A DNA stretch of 64,000 nucleotides from positions 1,364,001-1,428,000 of the forward strand of contig NZ_CP109073.1 in the NCBI RefSeq assembly GCF_035917415.1, written 5' to 3'. This DNA comes from Streptomyces sp. NBC_01803 (lineage in GTDB: Bacteria > Actinomycetota > Actinomycetes > Streptomycetales > Streptomycetaceae). Positions 16,240-26,850 of this stretch are shown one piece after another. How positions within the stretch are numbered: position 1 is the first letter of the stretch; every line of letters begins with the position of its first letter. The position numbers and the translations under genes are program-made. The notes below the pieces were generated by a model. The model did no database searches, was not told the DNA's origin, and saw nothing but the letters and a program-made list of their open reading frames with translations.

Positions 16240-17373
16240 TCACTCCCAGCGCACGTCGTGCACGGTGCCCGGGATGGGGGCGCCTCCCGGGCCGCCCGCG
16301 GCCTGGGGGAGGAAAGCGAGCAGCCGCGCGCCCTCCTCGGCCAGGTCGGTCCGCTCGGCGGCGGTGAGCCGGTCGAACGGGGTGAGGACGAGCGTCGCGG
16401 CGGTGTGCCCGCGGTCGGCGTCGACGCGCCAGAGGCCCCGGACGAAGCCGTCGGCGAGGAAGACCGGGAGGGCCCGGTTCCCGACCCAGCTGCGGGACTT
16501 GGCGGCGGCGGATATGACGCGGGAGCGGTCCGCGTGTCCGATGAAGAGGTTGTCGTACTCGGGCAGGAAACGGGCCGGCGCCGGGACGTCCTCGCCGGGG
16601 CGCGGGGCGTCCGGCAGGTCGTACAGCTCGACGCCGTTCGCGTCCCGGAACCGTTCGAGTCGCGGCAGCAGCCGGTCGAACACCTCGCGCAGTCTGGTCA
16701 GTCCCGACCACATCTGGGCGTCCTTGACCGACGCCGGTCCGAAAGCGGCGAGGTAGCGGAGCACGAGCCCGTCCGGGGCCGTGTCCGCCGCCTGCCGACC
16801 GCCGAGCCAGGACTCGGCCGTGGTGTGCCGGGCCGCGCCGCCGCGCCGCCACAGCCCGCGCGGCGGCACCTGCACCAGCGCCAGGGCGTGCCGGGCGACC
16901 TGGGCCAGCGCCGGCCGGTCGGCGTCCGGCCACTCGGCGCCCAGCTCCCTGCCCAGCTCCTGGAAGGTGCGCGGCCGTTCCTCCACCAGCTCCCTGGCCC
17001 GCGCCGCGACCCGGTCCAGGTCCACGCCCGTCAGCCGTTTGGCCCACGCCGAGCGGAACGGCCGCTCGTGGCCCGGCCGCAGCACCGGGCGCAGCGCGAG
17101 GCAGTCGCGGGCGGTGACGGTGTGGATGGTGGAACGCTGGAGGCTGATCCGGACGAACTCCCGTGCCTCGAACCGGCGGGAGAAGTCGTCGGGGTCGAAG
17201 CCGTCCAGCCGCGACCACAGGGCGGTGTAGTGGTTGGACGGCACCTGGGTCTGGAGGCCGACCAGGTGCTCCACCGCCGCCGCGGCGTCCAGGGCCGGAC
17301 GCCGCAACAGGAACTGCCGGTCAAGCAGCGCGCGGTTCAGCTCCCGAAGGCTGAGCGGCCGGATCGTTGTCAT
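16240..17373 (-). CDS. Winged-helix HTH_42 protein, AlkZ-like DNA glycosylase candidate
   Basis: This 377-aa protein begins TTIRPLSLRELNRALLDRQ and has the HTH_42 (YcaQ/AlkZ) arrangement of tandem winged helices. The QTQ triad (Gln41, Gln43 in LVGLQTQVPSNHYTALW) matches the QxQ catalytic motif of AlkZ-type glycosylases that unhook alkylated bases and crosslinks. Other family features are ISLQRSTIHTVTARD, FLPEYDNLFIGHADRSRV and a VFLADGFVRGLWRV strand. ATG 17373 lies 6 nt after TAAGGT (17385-17380), suggesting a leaderless mRNA; that promoter sits inside the 3' end of the overlapping xdhC gene. Repair activity is an inference from the motif. Confidence 0.75.
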   Translation of the reverse strand: MTTIRPLSLRELNRALLDRQFLLRRPALDAAAAVEHLVGLQTQVPSNHYTALWSRLDGFDPDDFSRRFEAREFVRISLQRSTIHTVTARDCLALRPVLRPGHERPFRSAWAKRLTGVDLDRVAARARELVEERPRTFQELGRELGAEWPDADRPALAQVARHALALVQVPPRGLWRRGGAARHTTAESWLGGRQAADTAPDGLVLRYLAAFGPASVKDAQMWSGLTRLREVFDRLLPRLERFRDANGVELYDLPDAPRPGEDVPAPARFLPEYDNLFIGHADRSRVISAAAKSRSWVGNRALPVFLADGFVRGLWRVDADRGHTAATLVLTPFDRLTAAERTDLAEEGARLLAFLPQAAGGPGGAPIPGTVHDVRWE

Positions 17374-18523
17374 GCCCCGACCTTACGATCCCGGTCGTGT
17401 CGTGATGGATGTTGTCGTGATGGATGGGGCTGGTGGTGCCCGAGAGGGGGACACCCGCGCCGCCGCGCCGCACGGCCACGATCTCGGCGGCGATGGACAG
17501 CGCCGTCTCCTCGGGGGTCCTGGCGCCCAGGTCGAGGCCGATCGGCGAGCGCAGCCGGGCCAGTTGGCGCTCGGTCACCCCGGCCTCGCGCAGCCGCCGC
17601 AGCCGGTCGGCGTGAGTGCGGCGCGAGCCCATCGCGCCCACGTAGGCCAGCGGCAGCCGCAGCGCGCGGGTCAGCAGCGGGATGTCGAACTTGGCGTCGT
17701 GGGTCAGCACGCACACCACCGTGCGGGGGTCCGGGCGCTGCGCGTCCAGATAGCGGTGCGGCCAGTCCACGACGACCTCGGCGGCGCCGGGGAAGCGGGC
17801 CGGGGTGGCGAAGACGGGCCGCGCGTCGCAGACGGTGACCCGGTAGCCGAGGAACGCCCCGGCCCGGACCAGGGCGGCGGCGAAGTCGATGGCGCCGAAG
17901 ACCAGCATGCGCGGCGGCGGCACGCTGGACTCCACGAGCAGGGTGACCGGCTCGCCGCAGCGGCTGCCCTCCGCGGCGACCTCCACCGTCCCGGTGCGGC
18001 CGGTCGCCAGCAGGGCCGCCGCCTCGGCCGCGGTCGTCCCGTCCAGGGCGGGCGGGCCGCCGAGGGTGCCCTCCCGGGTGCCGTCGGGCCGCACGAGCAG
18101 GGCGCCGCCGAGCAGCCGCGCCGGCCCGGCGACGACCCGGGCCAGGGCCGCCGCGCCGCCGCCGGCCGCGGACTCCAAGGCGGCGGCGAGCACCGGCCGG
18201 GCGGCGGCGTCGGCGCGCACCGGGGTGACGAGGACCTCGATGCTGCCGCCGCAGGTCAGCCCGACGGCGAAGGCGTCGTCGTCGCTGTAGCCGAAGCGCT
18301 CGGTGCGGGACAGGCCCGTCGCCAGCGCCTCCTGGCACAGCTCGTAGACCGCGCCCTCCACACAGCCGCCGGAGACGCTGCCGATGACCGTGCCCCCGGC
18401 GTCCACGGCGAGCGCCGCGCCCGGCGGCCGGGGGGCGCTGCCCCGCACGGCGACGACCGTGGCCACGGCGAAGTCGCGCCCGTCGCGGCACCAGGCGAGC
18501 AGCTCGGCGGCGATGTCCAGCAT
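17321..18523 (-). CDS. xdhC: XdhC/CoxI-family maturation factor for xanthine dehydrogenase
   Basis: This 400-aa protein has an N-terminal XdhC domain (MLDIAAELLAWCRDGRDFAVATVV, GSAPRPPG, SVSGGCVEGAVYE, GLTCGGSIEVLV) and a C-terminal Rossmann domain (RMLVFGAIDFAAALVRAGAF, then VVCVLTHDAKFDIPLL and YVGAMGSRRTHADRL). Such proteins bind and insert the sulfurated molybdenum cofactor into xanthine dehydrogenase. It follows the molybdenum subunit by 12 bp on the same strand. The last 53 bp overlap the next gene, and the C-terminal 50 residues look poorly conserved. Confidence 0.92.
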   Translation of the reverse strand: MLDIAAELLAWCRDGRDFAVATVVAVRGSAPRPPGAALAVDAGGTVIGSVSGGCVEGAVYELCQEALATGLSRTERFGYSDDDAFAVGLTCGGSIEVLVTPVRADAAARPVLAAALESAAGGGAAALARVVAGPARLLGGALLVRPDGTREGTLGGPPALDGTTAAEAAALLATGRTGTVEVAAEGSRCGEPVTLLVESSVPPPRMLVFGAIDFAAALVRAGAFLGYRVTVCDARPVFATPARFPGAAEVVVDWPHRYLDAQRPDPRTVVCVLTHDAKFDIPLLTRALRLPLAYVGAMGSRRTHADRLRRLREAGVTERQLARLRSPIGLDLGARTPEETALSIAAEIVAVRRGGAGVPLSGTTSPIHHDNIHHDTTGIVRSGHDNDPAAQPSGAEPRAA

Positions 18524-18535
18524 GGCCCTTCCCTC

Positions 18536-20940
18536 CTACGCCTCTCCGGCGTCGGGCCCGGGCCCGACGATGTGCTCGGGCCGGACCGGGACGCGGCGCA
18601 GCGCGCGCCCGGTGGCCTGGCGGATGGCGGCGACCACGGCCGGGGTCGAGGACAGGGTGGGCGCCTCGCCGATGCCGCGCAGCCCGTAGGGCGCGTGCTC
18701 GTCGGCGAGCTCCAGGACGTCCACCGGCATGGTGGGGGTGTCCAGGATGGTGGGGATGAGGTAGTCGGTGAACGACGGGTTGCGGATCTTCCCGTCCGGG
18801 CCGACGACGATCTCCTCCAGCACCGCGAGGCCGAGGCCCTGGACGCTGCCGCCGTGGATCTGGCCGACGACGGCCTGCGGGTTGAGCGCCTTGCCGACAT
18901 CCTGGGCGGCGGCCAGCTCGATGACCTTGACCAGGCCGAGGTCGGTGTCGACCTCCACCACCGCGCGGTGGGCGCAGAACGAGTACTGCACGTGCCCGAA
19001 GCCCTGGCCGGTCTCCGGGTCGAACGGCTCGGTCGGCCGGTGCCGGAACTCCCACTCGATGTCGATCGCCTCGTCCCCGAGGACGTCGGCGAGCGCGGCG
19101 AGTACCTCGCCGTCGGTCGTGACGACCTTGCCGCCCGCCAGCCGCAGCCGCTCCGGCTCGCGCCAGCCGTACCGGGCGGCGCCCAGCCGCAGGACCTCGG
19201 CGCGGACCGCCTCGCAGGTGTTCTTGACGGCGCCGCCGGTCATATAGGTCTGCCGGGAGGCGGAGGTGGAGCCGGCCGAGCCGACCCGGGTGTCGGCGGG
19301 CAGGATGCCGACCTGGGTGACGCCCAGCTCGGTGCGGGCGATCTGGGCGTGCACGGTGACCCCGCCCTGGCCGACCTCCGCCATCGCGGTGTGCACGGTG
19401 GCGACCGGCTCGCCGCCGACGGCCTCCAGGCGGACGCGGGCGGTGGAGTAGTCGTCGAAGCCCTCGGAGAAGCCGACGTTCTTGATGCCGACCGCGTAGC
19501 CGACGCCGCGCACGACGCCCTCGCCGTGGCTGGTGTTGGACAGCCCGCCCGGCAGCGCGCGCACGTCCGTGGCGCGGGCGCCGGCCGCGTCGGTGGTCTC
19601 CCACTGCCGCTCCGGCGGCAGCGGCCTGGCCCGGACGCGGCGCAGCAGCTCCGCGACCGGGGCCGGGGAGTCCACGACCTGGCCGGTGGGCAGGACGGAG
19701 CCCTGGCTCATGGCGTTGCGCTGCCGCAGCTCCACCGGGTCCATGCCGAGGGCGGCGGCGAGCTTGTCCATCTGCGCCTCGTAGGCGAAGCACGCCTGGA
19801 CGGCGCCGAAGCCGCGCATCGCGCCGCAGGGCGGGTTGTTGGTGTAGAGGGCGATGGCCTCGATGTCGGCGTGCGGCACCTCGTAGGGGCCCAGCCCGAG
19901 AGAGGCGGCGTTGCCGACCACGGCCGGGGAGGAGGAGGCGTACGCGCCGCCGTCCAGGACGATGCGGGCCTTGACGTACACGAGCCGGCCGTCGCGCGTG
20001 GCGCCGTGCTCGTAGGTGAGCCTGGCGGGGTGGCGGTGGACGTGGCCGAAGAACGACTCGTACCGGTTGTAGACGATCTTGACGGGCCGTCCGGTGCGCA
20101 GCGCCAGCAGGCAGGCGTGGGCCTGCATGGACAGGTCCTCGCGGGCGCCGAACGCGCCGCCGACGCCGGAGAGGGTGAGCCGGACCTTGTCGCGCGGCAG
20201 GCCGAGGACGGGTGCGAGCTGCCGCTGGTCGACGTGCAGCCACTGGGTGGCGATGTAGAGGTCGACGCCGCCGTCCTCGGCGGGCACGGCGAGCCCGGAC
20301 TCGGGGCCGAGGAACGCCTGGTCCTGCATGCCCACTTCGTACTCGCCGGTGACGACGACGTCGGCGGTCGGGGCCGCGGCGGCGACGTCGCCGTGCCGGA
20401 TCGGCTGGCGGTGCACGATGTTGGGGTGGGCCACGTGCCCGGCGTGATGGTCGTCGCGGCCGGGGTGGAGCACGGGCGCGCCGGGGCCGGTGGCGCTGGC
20501 CTCGTCGTGGACGACGGGCAGTTCGGTGTAGTCGACGCGGATGCGGGCGGCGGCGCGGCGCGCGGTCTCCGGGTGGTCGGCGGCGACCAGGGCGACGGGC
20601 TCGCCCTGGTACCGGACGAGGTCCTTGGCCAGGACCGGCTGGTCCTGGATCTCCAGCCCGTAGTGGGTGGCGGCGGGCAGGTCGTCGTAGGTCAGCACGG
20701 CGTGAACGCCCGGCACGGCGAGGGCCGCGGAGATGTCGATGCCGTCGATGCGGGCGTGCGCGTACGGGCTGCGCAAGGTGTGGCCCCAGAGCATGTCCTC
20801 GTGCCACAGGTCCGACGAGTACGCGAACTCGCCGGTGACCTTGAGGATTCCGTCCGGACGGGGCGTGGACTCGCCGATCCCGCCGGTCCCGCCCGCGGTG
20901 TCGCCGCGCTGGCTCAGCCCCTCGGGGGCCCGGGTGACGC

Positions 20941-20944
<4 letters not shown>
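18536..20944 (-). CDS. Xanthine dehydrogenase, molybdenum-binding subunit
   Basis: This 802-aa catalytic subunit oxidises hypoxanthine and xanthine to urate. Visible parts are the aldehyde-oxidase/xanthine-dehydrogenase a/b hammerhead (YAHARIDGIDISAALAVPGVHAVLT), the molybdopterin-binding GVGGAFGAREDLSMQ, PYEVPHADIEAIALYTNNPP with CGAMRGFGAVQACFAYE, GQGGVTVHAQIARTELG, and the C-terminal GLRGIGEAPTLSSTPAVVAA with the conserved active-site Glu. ATG 20944 overlaps the stop of the iron-sulfur subunit (ATGA). The longer open frame upstream is out of context. Together with the FAD and 2Fe-2S subunits it forms the three-gene enzyme common in actinobacteria. Confidence 0.94.
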
Positions 20945-21434
<490 letters not shown>

Positions 21435-21438
<4 letters not shown>

Positions 21439-22322
21439 GCGCACCGCGCGCCTCCTTCGTTCCCGGCGTAAGCCGTCCAGGTCCAGTGCAGTGTGCGGCG
21501 GGCCAGCACGCCCACCGCGTGCCGGCGGTAGTCCGCGCTGCCGCGCACGTCGTCGATGGGCGCGCAGGCCACCGTCACCAGCTCCGCGAAGCGGCGGGCG
21601 GCGGACGGCGGGACGGGCCGGCCGCTGTCCCAGTGCCCGCCCTCGGTCAGCACGCCGCCGAGGAAGTCCTCCGCCTCCCGTGCCCGGACCGGCGTCGGCG
21701 CGGCCGAGCCGACGCCGGTGCGGACCGTGCGGGTGGCCGGGTGCAGGGCGAGGCCGAACGCGCAGACCGCGATCACCATCGCGTTGCGGGTGCCGACCTT
21801 GGCGAACTGCTGCGGGCCGTCGGCGACGTCGATGTGGACGGCGCGGATCAGCTCGTCGGGCGCGAGCGCGTTGCGCTTGGGTCCGGTGTAGAACTCCTCG
21901 ACGGGGATCAGCCGGGTGCCGCGCACCGACGCCGCCTCGACGCGCGCGCCGGCCGCCAGCAGCGCCGGGTGGGCGTCGCCGGCCGGGGAGGCGGTGCCGA
22001 GGTTGCCGCCGACGCTGCCGCGGTTGCGGATCTGCGGGGAGCCGACGGTGTGCGCGGCCAGGGCGAGGCCGGGCAGCGCGGGCCGGAGCCGTTCGATGAT
22101 CGCGCTGTACGGGACGGCGGCACCGAGCCGTACGGTGTCCGCGCCGTTCTCCCACGCGTACAGTTCGCGGACCCGGGTGAGGTCGAGCAGCCGCTCGGGG
22201 CGGCGGTGGTCGAAGTTCAGCTCGACCATGAGGTCGGTGCCGCCCGCCAGGGGCACGGCATCGGGATGCGCCGCCTTGGCCGCGAGCGCCTCCTCCCAGC
22301 CAGCCGGGCGAAGGAATTCCAT
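21435..22322 (-). CDS. Xanthine dehydrogenase, FAD-binding subunit
   Basis: This 295-aa subunit starts MEFLRPAGWEEALAAKAAHP and shows the FAD-binding motifs PLAGGTDLMVELNFDHRRP and GSPQIRNRGSVGGNLGTASPAGDA, followed by the CO-dehydrogenase-flavoprotein C-terminal domain (GVGSAAPTPVRAREAEDFL). ATG 22322 has GGGAGAG upstream. It is the first gene of the xdh operon (FAD, 2Fe-2S, Mo, XdhC), diverging from pucR. Confidence 0.94.
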
Positions 22323-22443
22323 GTGTGTGCTCTCCCGCTCGACGATGACACGACGGCCTGACCGGCCCGCCACCAGTACATCGGGCTCACGGGCGTCCCG
22401 GCAGTCACGGATGGGCCGAAGCACCGGACCGGCCCACGGCGCA

Positions 22444-22466
22444 TTCTTGTAGATTCATACGAAGAA
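22444..22466. promoter_or_regulatory. Dyad in the xdh-pucR divergent region
   Basis: TTCTT (22444-22448) and AAGAA (22462-22466) flank an inner GTA...TAC pair in an AT-rich patch, the only such patch in the 313-bp gap between the divergent xdh operon and pucR (22323-22635). A regulator site serving one or both promoters is plausible. The rest of the gap contains a purine-rich run (about 22555-22630) of degenerate GGNACNAG-like hexamers and no gene. Confidence 0.35.
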
Positions 22467-22635
22467 CCGCCACCGGCAACCGTCCGGCAGTGGCCCCGCA
22501 ACACCCAGGACATCACCCGGGGCACCGGCGTCCGCGCGATCGGCGGACCGCCCGGCAGCGGGAACGAGAACAAGAAGAAGAACAAGCACGGGAACCAGGA
22601 CCGGAACGAGAGCCAGGACGGGGACGAGGACCGCG

Positions 22636-24306
22636 ATGCGACTGAGCGCGCTGCTGGAGAGCGGGGCCCTGGGGCTGCGGCTGCTCAGCGGTGCCGGGGG
22701 GCTCGGCCGACGGGTGCGCGGCGTGATGACGACCGACCTCCGCGACCCCAGCCGCTATCTGCGCGGCGGCGAGCTGGTGCTGACCGGCCTGGCGTGGTGG
22801 CGCGGTCCCAAGGACTCCGAGCCGTTCGTGCGCGTCCTGGCCGACGCGGGTGTGGCCGCTCTGGCGGCGGGTGAGGCGGAGTTCGGCTCGGTGCCCGACG
22901 ATCTGGTGGCGGCCTGCGAGCTGCACCGGCTGCCGCTGTTCGCGGTGGCCGAGGAGGTCAGCTTCGCCGAGATCACCGAGCACGTGGTGCGGCAGGTCTC
23001 GGGGGAACGGGCCGGGGACCTGGCCGCCGTGGTGGAACGGCACCGGCGGCTGATGGCCGCTGGCCCGGCGGGCGGCGGCCCGCAGGCGGTGCTCGACCTC
23101 CTCGCCTCCGACCTCGACCTGCGCGCCTGGCTGCTGTCCGCCACCGGCCGGCCGCTGGCCGCCGCCCGCCAGGAGCGGCTACCGGCGGGCCTGGGCACCG
23201 AGCTGGCCACGCGGCAGCTCACCGCCGCGCGGACCGGACGGCGCGGACCGTACCGGGCGGTCGTGGACGGCGTCGCGTACGCCCTCTTCCCCGTCCGCGC
23301 CGGGGCGGGCGACGTGCGGCGCACGCTGCTGTCCGACTGGCTGCTGGCCGTGCGGGCGGACGCGCGGGACTGGCCGGCCCAGCGCCTGGACCTGCTGGAC
23401 GGCGTGACCCAGCTCATCGCCGCCGAACGTGACCGCGGCGAGGCGACCCGGGCGGTGCCGCGGCGGCTCGCGCGGGAGGTGCTGGACCTGCTGGCGTCCG
23501 GCGCGCCGTCCGCCGAGGTCGCCGCCCGGCTGCGGGTGGCCGCGCCGGTGCTGGTCCCGGGGCTGTCGGGGGGGCCGAACGTGTCGGGGGCTTCCGGGGC
23601 TTCCGGGGCCTCCCGGGTGCGGTGGCAGGTGGTCGTGGCCCGGGTGGAGTGGCCGGACACGGACTTCGACGCCGGGCCGGTCGGCCGCGGCCTGCTGGAG
23701 GAGCTGCTGACGGGCGCCCCGGCGCCGGAGGCGGGCGTCGCGGTGGCGCACGGCGGGGGCGAGGCCGTCGCGCTGGTACCCGTCACGGACGGGGAGCACG
23801 CGGGGCACGGGGCACTGCGCGCCGAGACGGTGCTCGGCCCGGTCCGGGACGTGCTGGCCGCCGGGCTCGACGGCGACGGGCGGCTGACGCTCGGGGTCTC
23901 GGCCGCGGTGCCCTCGGCGGACGGGCTGCGCGGCGCGCTGGAGGAGGCCCGACACGCGCTGCGGGTGGCCGCGGCCCGGCCCGGACAGGTGTCGGGCGCG
24001 GGCCACGGGGAGCTGGCCTCGCACGTGCTGCTGCTGCCCTTCGTCCCCGACGACGTGCGGCGCGCGTTCACCGCCCGGCTGCTGGAGCCGCTGCGCGACT
24101 ACGACCGGCGGCACCGGGCCGAGCTGGTGCCGACGCTGGAGGCGTTCCTCGCGGCGGACGGCTCCTGGACCCGGTGCGCGGCCCGGCTGCACCTGCACGT
24201 CAATACCCTGCGCTACCGCATCGGCCGCGTCGAACAGCTCACCGGCCGGGACCTGACGCGGCTTGAGGACAAGGTCGACTTCTTCCTGGCGCTGCGCATG
24301 AGCTGA
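22636..24306 (+). CDS. pucR: PucR-family transcriptional activator of purine catabolism
   Basis: This 556-aa regulator has the N-terminal PucR/PurC-like ligand domain (MRLSALLESGALGLRLLSGA, VMTTDLRDPSRYLRGGELVL), a middle GGDEF-like region and the C-terminal PucR helix-turn-helix (RLHLHVNTLRYRIGRVEQLT, then DLTRLEDKVDFFLAL). Diverging from xanthine dehydrogenase, it probably activates that operon and perhaps other purine genes. An in-frame 9-bp repeat near 23590-23615 encodes GASGASGAS in a linker. ATG 22636 follows GAGGA. Confidence 0.88.
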   Translation: MRLSALLESGALGLRLLSGAGGLGRRVRGVMTTDLRDPSRYLRGGELVLTGLAWWRGPKDSEPFVRVLADAGVAALAAGEAEFGSVPDDLVAACELHRLPLFAVAEEVSFAEITEHVVRQVSGERAGDLAAVVERHRRLMAAGPAGGGPQAVLDLLASDLDLRAWLLSATGRPLAAARQERLPAGLGTELATRQLTAARTGRRGPYRAVVDGVAYALFPVRAGAGDVRRTLLSDWLLAVRADARDWPAQRLDLLDGVTQLIAAERDRGEATRAVPRRLAREVLDLLASGAPSAEVAARLRVAAPVLVPGLSGGPNVSGASGASGASRVRWQVVVARVEWPDTDFDAGPVGRGLLEELLTGAPAPEAGVAVAHGGGEAVALVPVTDGEHAGHGALRAETVLGPVRDVLAAGLDGDGRLTLGVSAAVPSADGLRGALEEARHALRVAAARPGQVSGAGHGELASHVLLLPFVPDDVRRAFTARLLEPLRDYDRRHRAELVPTLEAFLAADGSWTRCAARLHLHVNTLRYRIGRVEQLTGRDLTRLEDKVDFFLALRMS

Positions 24307-24349
24307 CGCGCTGTCGGCGTGCCGCGACCGGGTCGGCTCATCGGCGGGC

Positions 24350-25414
24350 TCAGTGGAAGCTCAGCTCGTCCAGCGACGAGCGCGACCCGCCGCGCAGCTT
24401 GGCGAACAGCAGGGTGAGCGCCGTCCCGGCGATCGCCCAGAGGGCGAGCACCAGCAACGGCCCGAGGACGGCCCGCCCGTCGAAGTACGCGATGGAACGG
24501 GCGAGCCAGGTGCCCGCGCCCGGGATGAGCGCCGGACCGATGGCCTGCCAGAACGGTGGCAGCAGCGGATAGGGATAGGGACCACCCGCGCTGGGGTTGC
24601 CCAGCACGACGACGAGCAGCAGCGCCACGCCGATGCCGACGATGCCCAGCAGGCCCTGGCAGGCGAAGGTCAGCGCCCCGGTGGCGAACACCACCAGCGC
24701 GCCCAGCAGGGCCAGGGCGACCACCCGCCCCGGCAGCGCCTCCAGCACCGGCCCGGCGATCACCGCGCCGACGAGCCCGGCGATCAGCGAGTAGACGCCG
24801 AGGAGCAGGAGGCGCCGCAGCGCCCGGCCGACCGTGGCCGGGCGGACACCCGCGCTGACGGCGAGGGCCGCCGCGCAGAGGTAACCACCCAGACACCAGC
24901 CGACGATCAGATAGAACGACGACAGGCCGCGGCTGTCGTGGTCGCCGACCGGTGCCACGTCCTCCACGGTGACGGTGCGCTGTTCGGCCGCCTCCGCCTC
25001 GCGGATCACGTCGGTCAGGGCCTGCGCGAGCGAGGAGCCGCCGCCGCCGGCGACGTAGAGGGTGTCGACCGCGCTACCGGGATCCACGATCAACGCGCCG
25101 TCGATATCGCGCCGTTCGACCTGGCGGCGGGCGTCGTCGGCGTCCTTGGCTCGGTGGTCGGGGTCGAGCGGTCCACCCGGCAGCGCGTCCAGACGGCCGA
25201 TCAGCTCGCCGCGCACGTCGTCCGGCGCCACCACCGCGATCGGGACGCGATCGGGCTCCGGGTCGTGGAGGGCGCCGAGGTAGGAGGTGATGAACGCGAG
25301 GTGGAGCAGCAGTACACCGAGGACAAGCAGCGCGGCGCGCGGCGTCACGGCGCCCCGCGCCTCGGTGCGGTTGTCGGCCGTGCCGTATCCGGCTATCCGA
25401 TCCATATCGCCCAT
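24350..25414 (-). CDS. ABC-2/YhgE-like multi-pass membrane protein
   Basis: This protein of about 354 aa has one N-terminal transmembrane helix (AALLVLGVLLLHLAFITSYL), a soluble extracytoplasmic domain of about 130 residues (PIAVVAPDDVRGELIGRLDA...DIDGALIVDPGSAVDTLYVAG) and then five or six helices in the C-terminal half. This is the topology of DUF3533/YhgE/ABC-2-type permeases. No ATPase partner is adjacent. The start is uncertain: ATG 25414 and ATG 25405 both lack a good ribosome binding site. The substrate is unknown. Confidence 0.65.
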   Translation of the reverse strand: MGDMDRIAGYGTADNRTEARGAVTPRAALLVLGVLLLHLAFITSYLGALHDPEPDRVPIAVVAPDDVRGELIGRLDALPGGPLDPDHRAKDADDARRQVERRDIDGALIVDPGSAVDTLYVAGGGGSSLAQALTDVIREAEAAEQRTVTVEDVAPVGDHDSRGLSSFYLIVGWCLGGYLCAAALAVSAGVRPATVGRALRRLLLLGVYSLIAGLVGAVIAGPVLEALPGRVVALALLGALVVFATGALTFACQGLLGIVGIGVALLLVVVLGNPSAGGPYPYPLLPPFWQAIGPALIPGAGTWLARSIAYFDGRAVLGPLLVLALWAIAGTALTLLFAKLRGGSRSSLDELSFH

Positions 25415-25582
25415 CGTGGTCGGCAGGGCGCACGCCCGCACCCGCGGGCCGACCGATCGGCTGACGCGGCTGGTTTGTGAACTGATTCACGCGGCCCTCT
25501 TGGCCGGGCCGTGCCGCTCGTGCTGAGATGCACTCACATCACAGACGACCGACGGCTCGACGACGTGCCCCCAGGAGGCCAT

Positions 25583-26356
25583 GTGACGGAAACCGCCGTA
25601 CCACGTCAGGTTCGGACGGCGGGGACAGCTCCTGCGGACGCCGCGGTATGGCGACTGCGGTCTCGCGGCTGCTGGGAGGACGCCGCGGCGCTGCTGGACG
25701 CACCGGCCCGGACGGAGCCGTGGGCGGCGCTGCTGCGGGCGGAGTTGCTGGCGGAGCGCTGCATGTTCACCGCCGAGGGCTGGGACCGGGCCGAGGAGGC
25801 GCTGCGGGCGACCGAGTCGATGCCCCTGGACGACGAGGAACGGGGCGCCGCCGCCTGCGAGCGCGGCTACCTCGCCTACGCCTCGACGCTGCTGCGCGTG
25901 CGCGACCGCGCCGACGAGGCGCGCGCCGCGCTGGGCCGGGCGGCGGCGCTGCTGGCGCCGGACTCCCCCGGCCGGGCGCTGCTGGACTTCCGGCGCGGGC
26001 TGGTCGCCCAGCACGTGACGGGCAACCCGCAGGCCGCCGAGGCCGGCTTCCGCCGCGCCCACAACGCCGCCCTGGGCCACGGCGACGTGCTGCTCAGCTC
26101 CTACACGTGGCGCCACCTGGCGGCCCTGGCCCTGGCCACCGGCGATCTGACGGAGGCCCGGCACGGTTTCGCGGAGTCGCTGCGCCTGCGCGAGGAGACC
26201 GGCTTCCTGGTCGGCATCGCACCGGCCCTGGTCTCCCTCGCCGAGGTCCAGCCGGAGCCGGAGGCCGCACAGCTGCGCGCCGAGGCCGCCCGCCTGTACC
26301 GGGTCCTGGGCGGCATCCCCCGCTGGCTGGCCCCGGACCTCGCCCCCACCCCCTGA
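25583..26356 (+). CDS. TPR-like repeat protein
   Basis: This 257-aa helical protein contains several degenerate tetratricopeptide helix pairs, for example EERGAAACERGYLAYASTLL, DRADEARAALGRAAALLAP, RRGLVAQHVTGNPQAAEAGF and LAALALATGDLTEARHGFAE. A protein-protein scaffold role is likely. GTG 25583 is chosen because AGGAGG lies at 25573-25578; the frame upstream of it has poor codon bias. No partner is evident nearby. Confidence 0.8.
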   Translation: MTETAVPRQVRTAGTAPADAAVWRLRSRGCWEDAAALLDAPARTEPWAALLRAELLAERCMFTAEGWDRAEEALRATESMPLDDEERGAAACERGYLAYASTLLRVRDRADEARAALGRAAALLAPDSPGRALLDFRRGLVAQHVTGNPQAAEAGFRRAHNAALGHGDVLLSSYTWRHLAALALATGDLTEARHGFAESLRLREETGFLVGIAPALVSLAEVQPEPEAAQLRAEAARLYRVLGGIPRWLAPDLAPTP

Positions 26357-26397
26357 CCGCCCCACCCGACGCCGGAGTAACGGCCCGGCCGGGAACG

Positions 26398-26850
26398 GTG
26401 CCGGTCGGACGCGCGGTGGCCCGCGCCTTCACCGGCGCGCCGGGACAGGACCGGCGCGGCGGAACGCCCCGGTCCGCCTCGGCGTCCTCGTTCGGCGTGG
26501 CCGGGTCAGCCGCCGGAGGGGGACTTCCCGGCGTCCGGATCGAGGGTCGGCTCCCGGGGTGGGGCCAAGTGGCGCAGCGCCAGTGCCTCGGCACCCGCGT
26601 AGTCGCCCACGCGGAGCGCGTCGGTGCCGGTCGGACGTACGGTGGCCCGCGCCTTCACCGGCGCGCCGGGACCGGAAACGGGGCGGCGGAACACCCCGGT
26701 CCGCCTCGGCGTCCTCGTTCGGCGTGGCCGGGTCAGCCGCCGGAGGGGGACTTCCCGGCGTCCGGATCGAGGGTCGGCTCCCGGGGTGGGGCCAAGTGGC
26801 GCAGCGCCAGTGCCTCGGCACCCGCGTAGTCGCCCACGCGGAGCGCGTCG
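26398..26850. repeat. 226-bp tandem duplication including the 3' end of the GntR gene
   Basis: Copy 1 (26398-26623) and copy 2 (26624-26850) are adjacent direct repeats. By eye the last 150 or so bases are identical, and under ten differences fall in the first 80. Copy 2 holds the last 39 or so codons of the GntR gene plus its downstream sequence. Copy 1 is a detached remnant of the same C-terminal coding sequence (ALRVGDYAGAEALALRHLAP to KSPSGG), now outside any gene. Confidence 0.92.
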
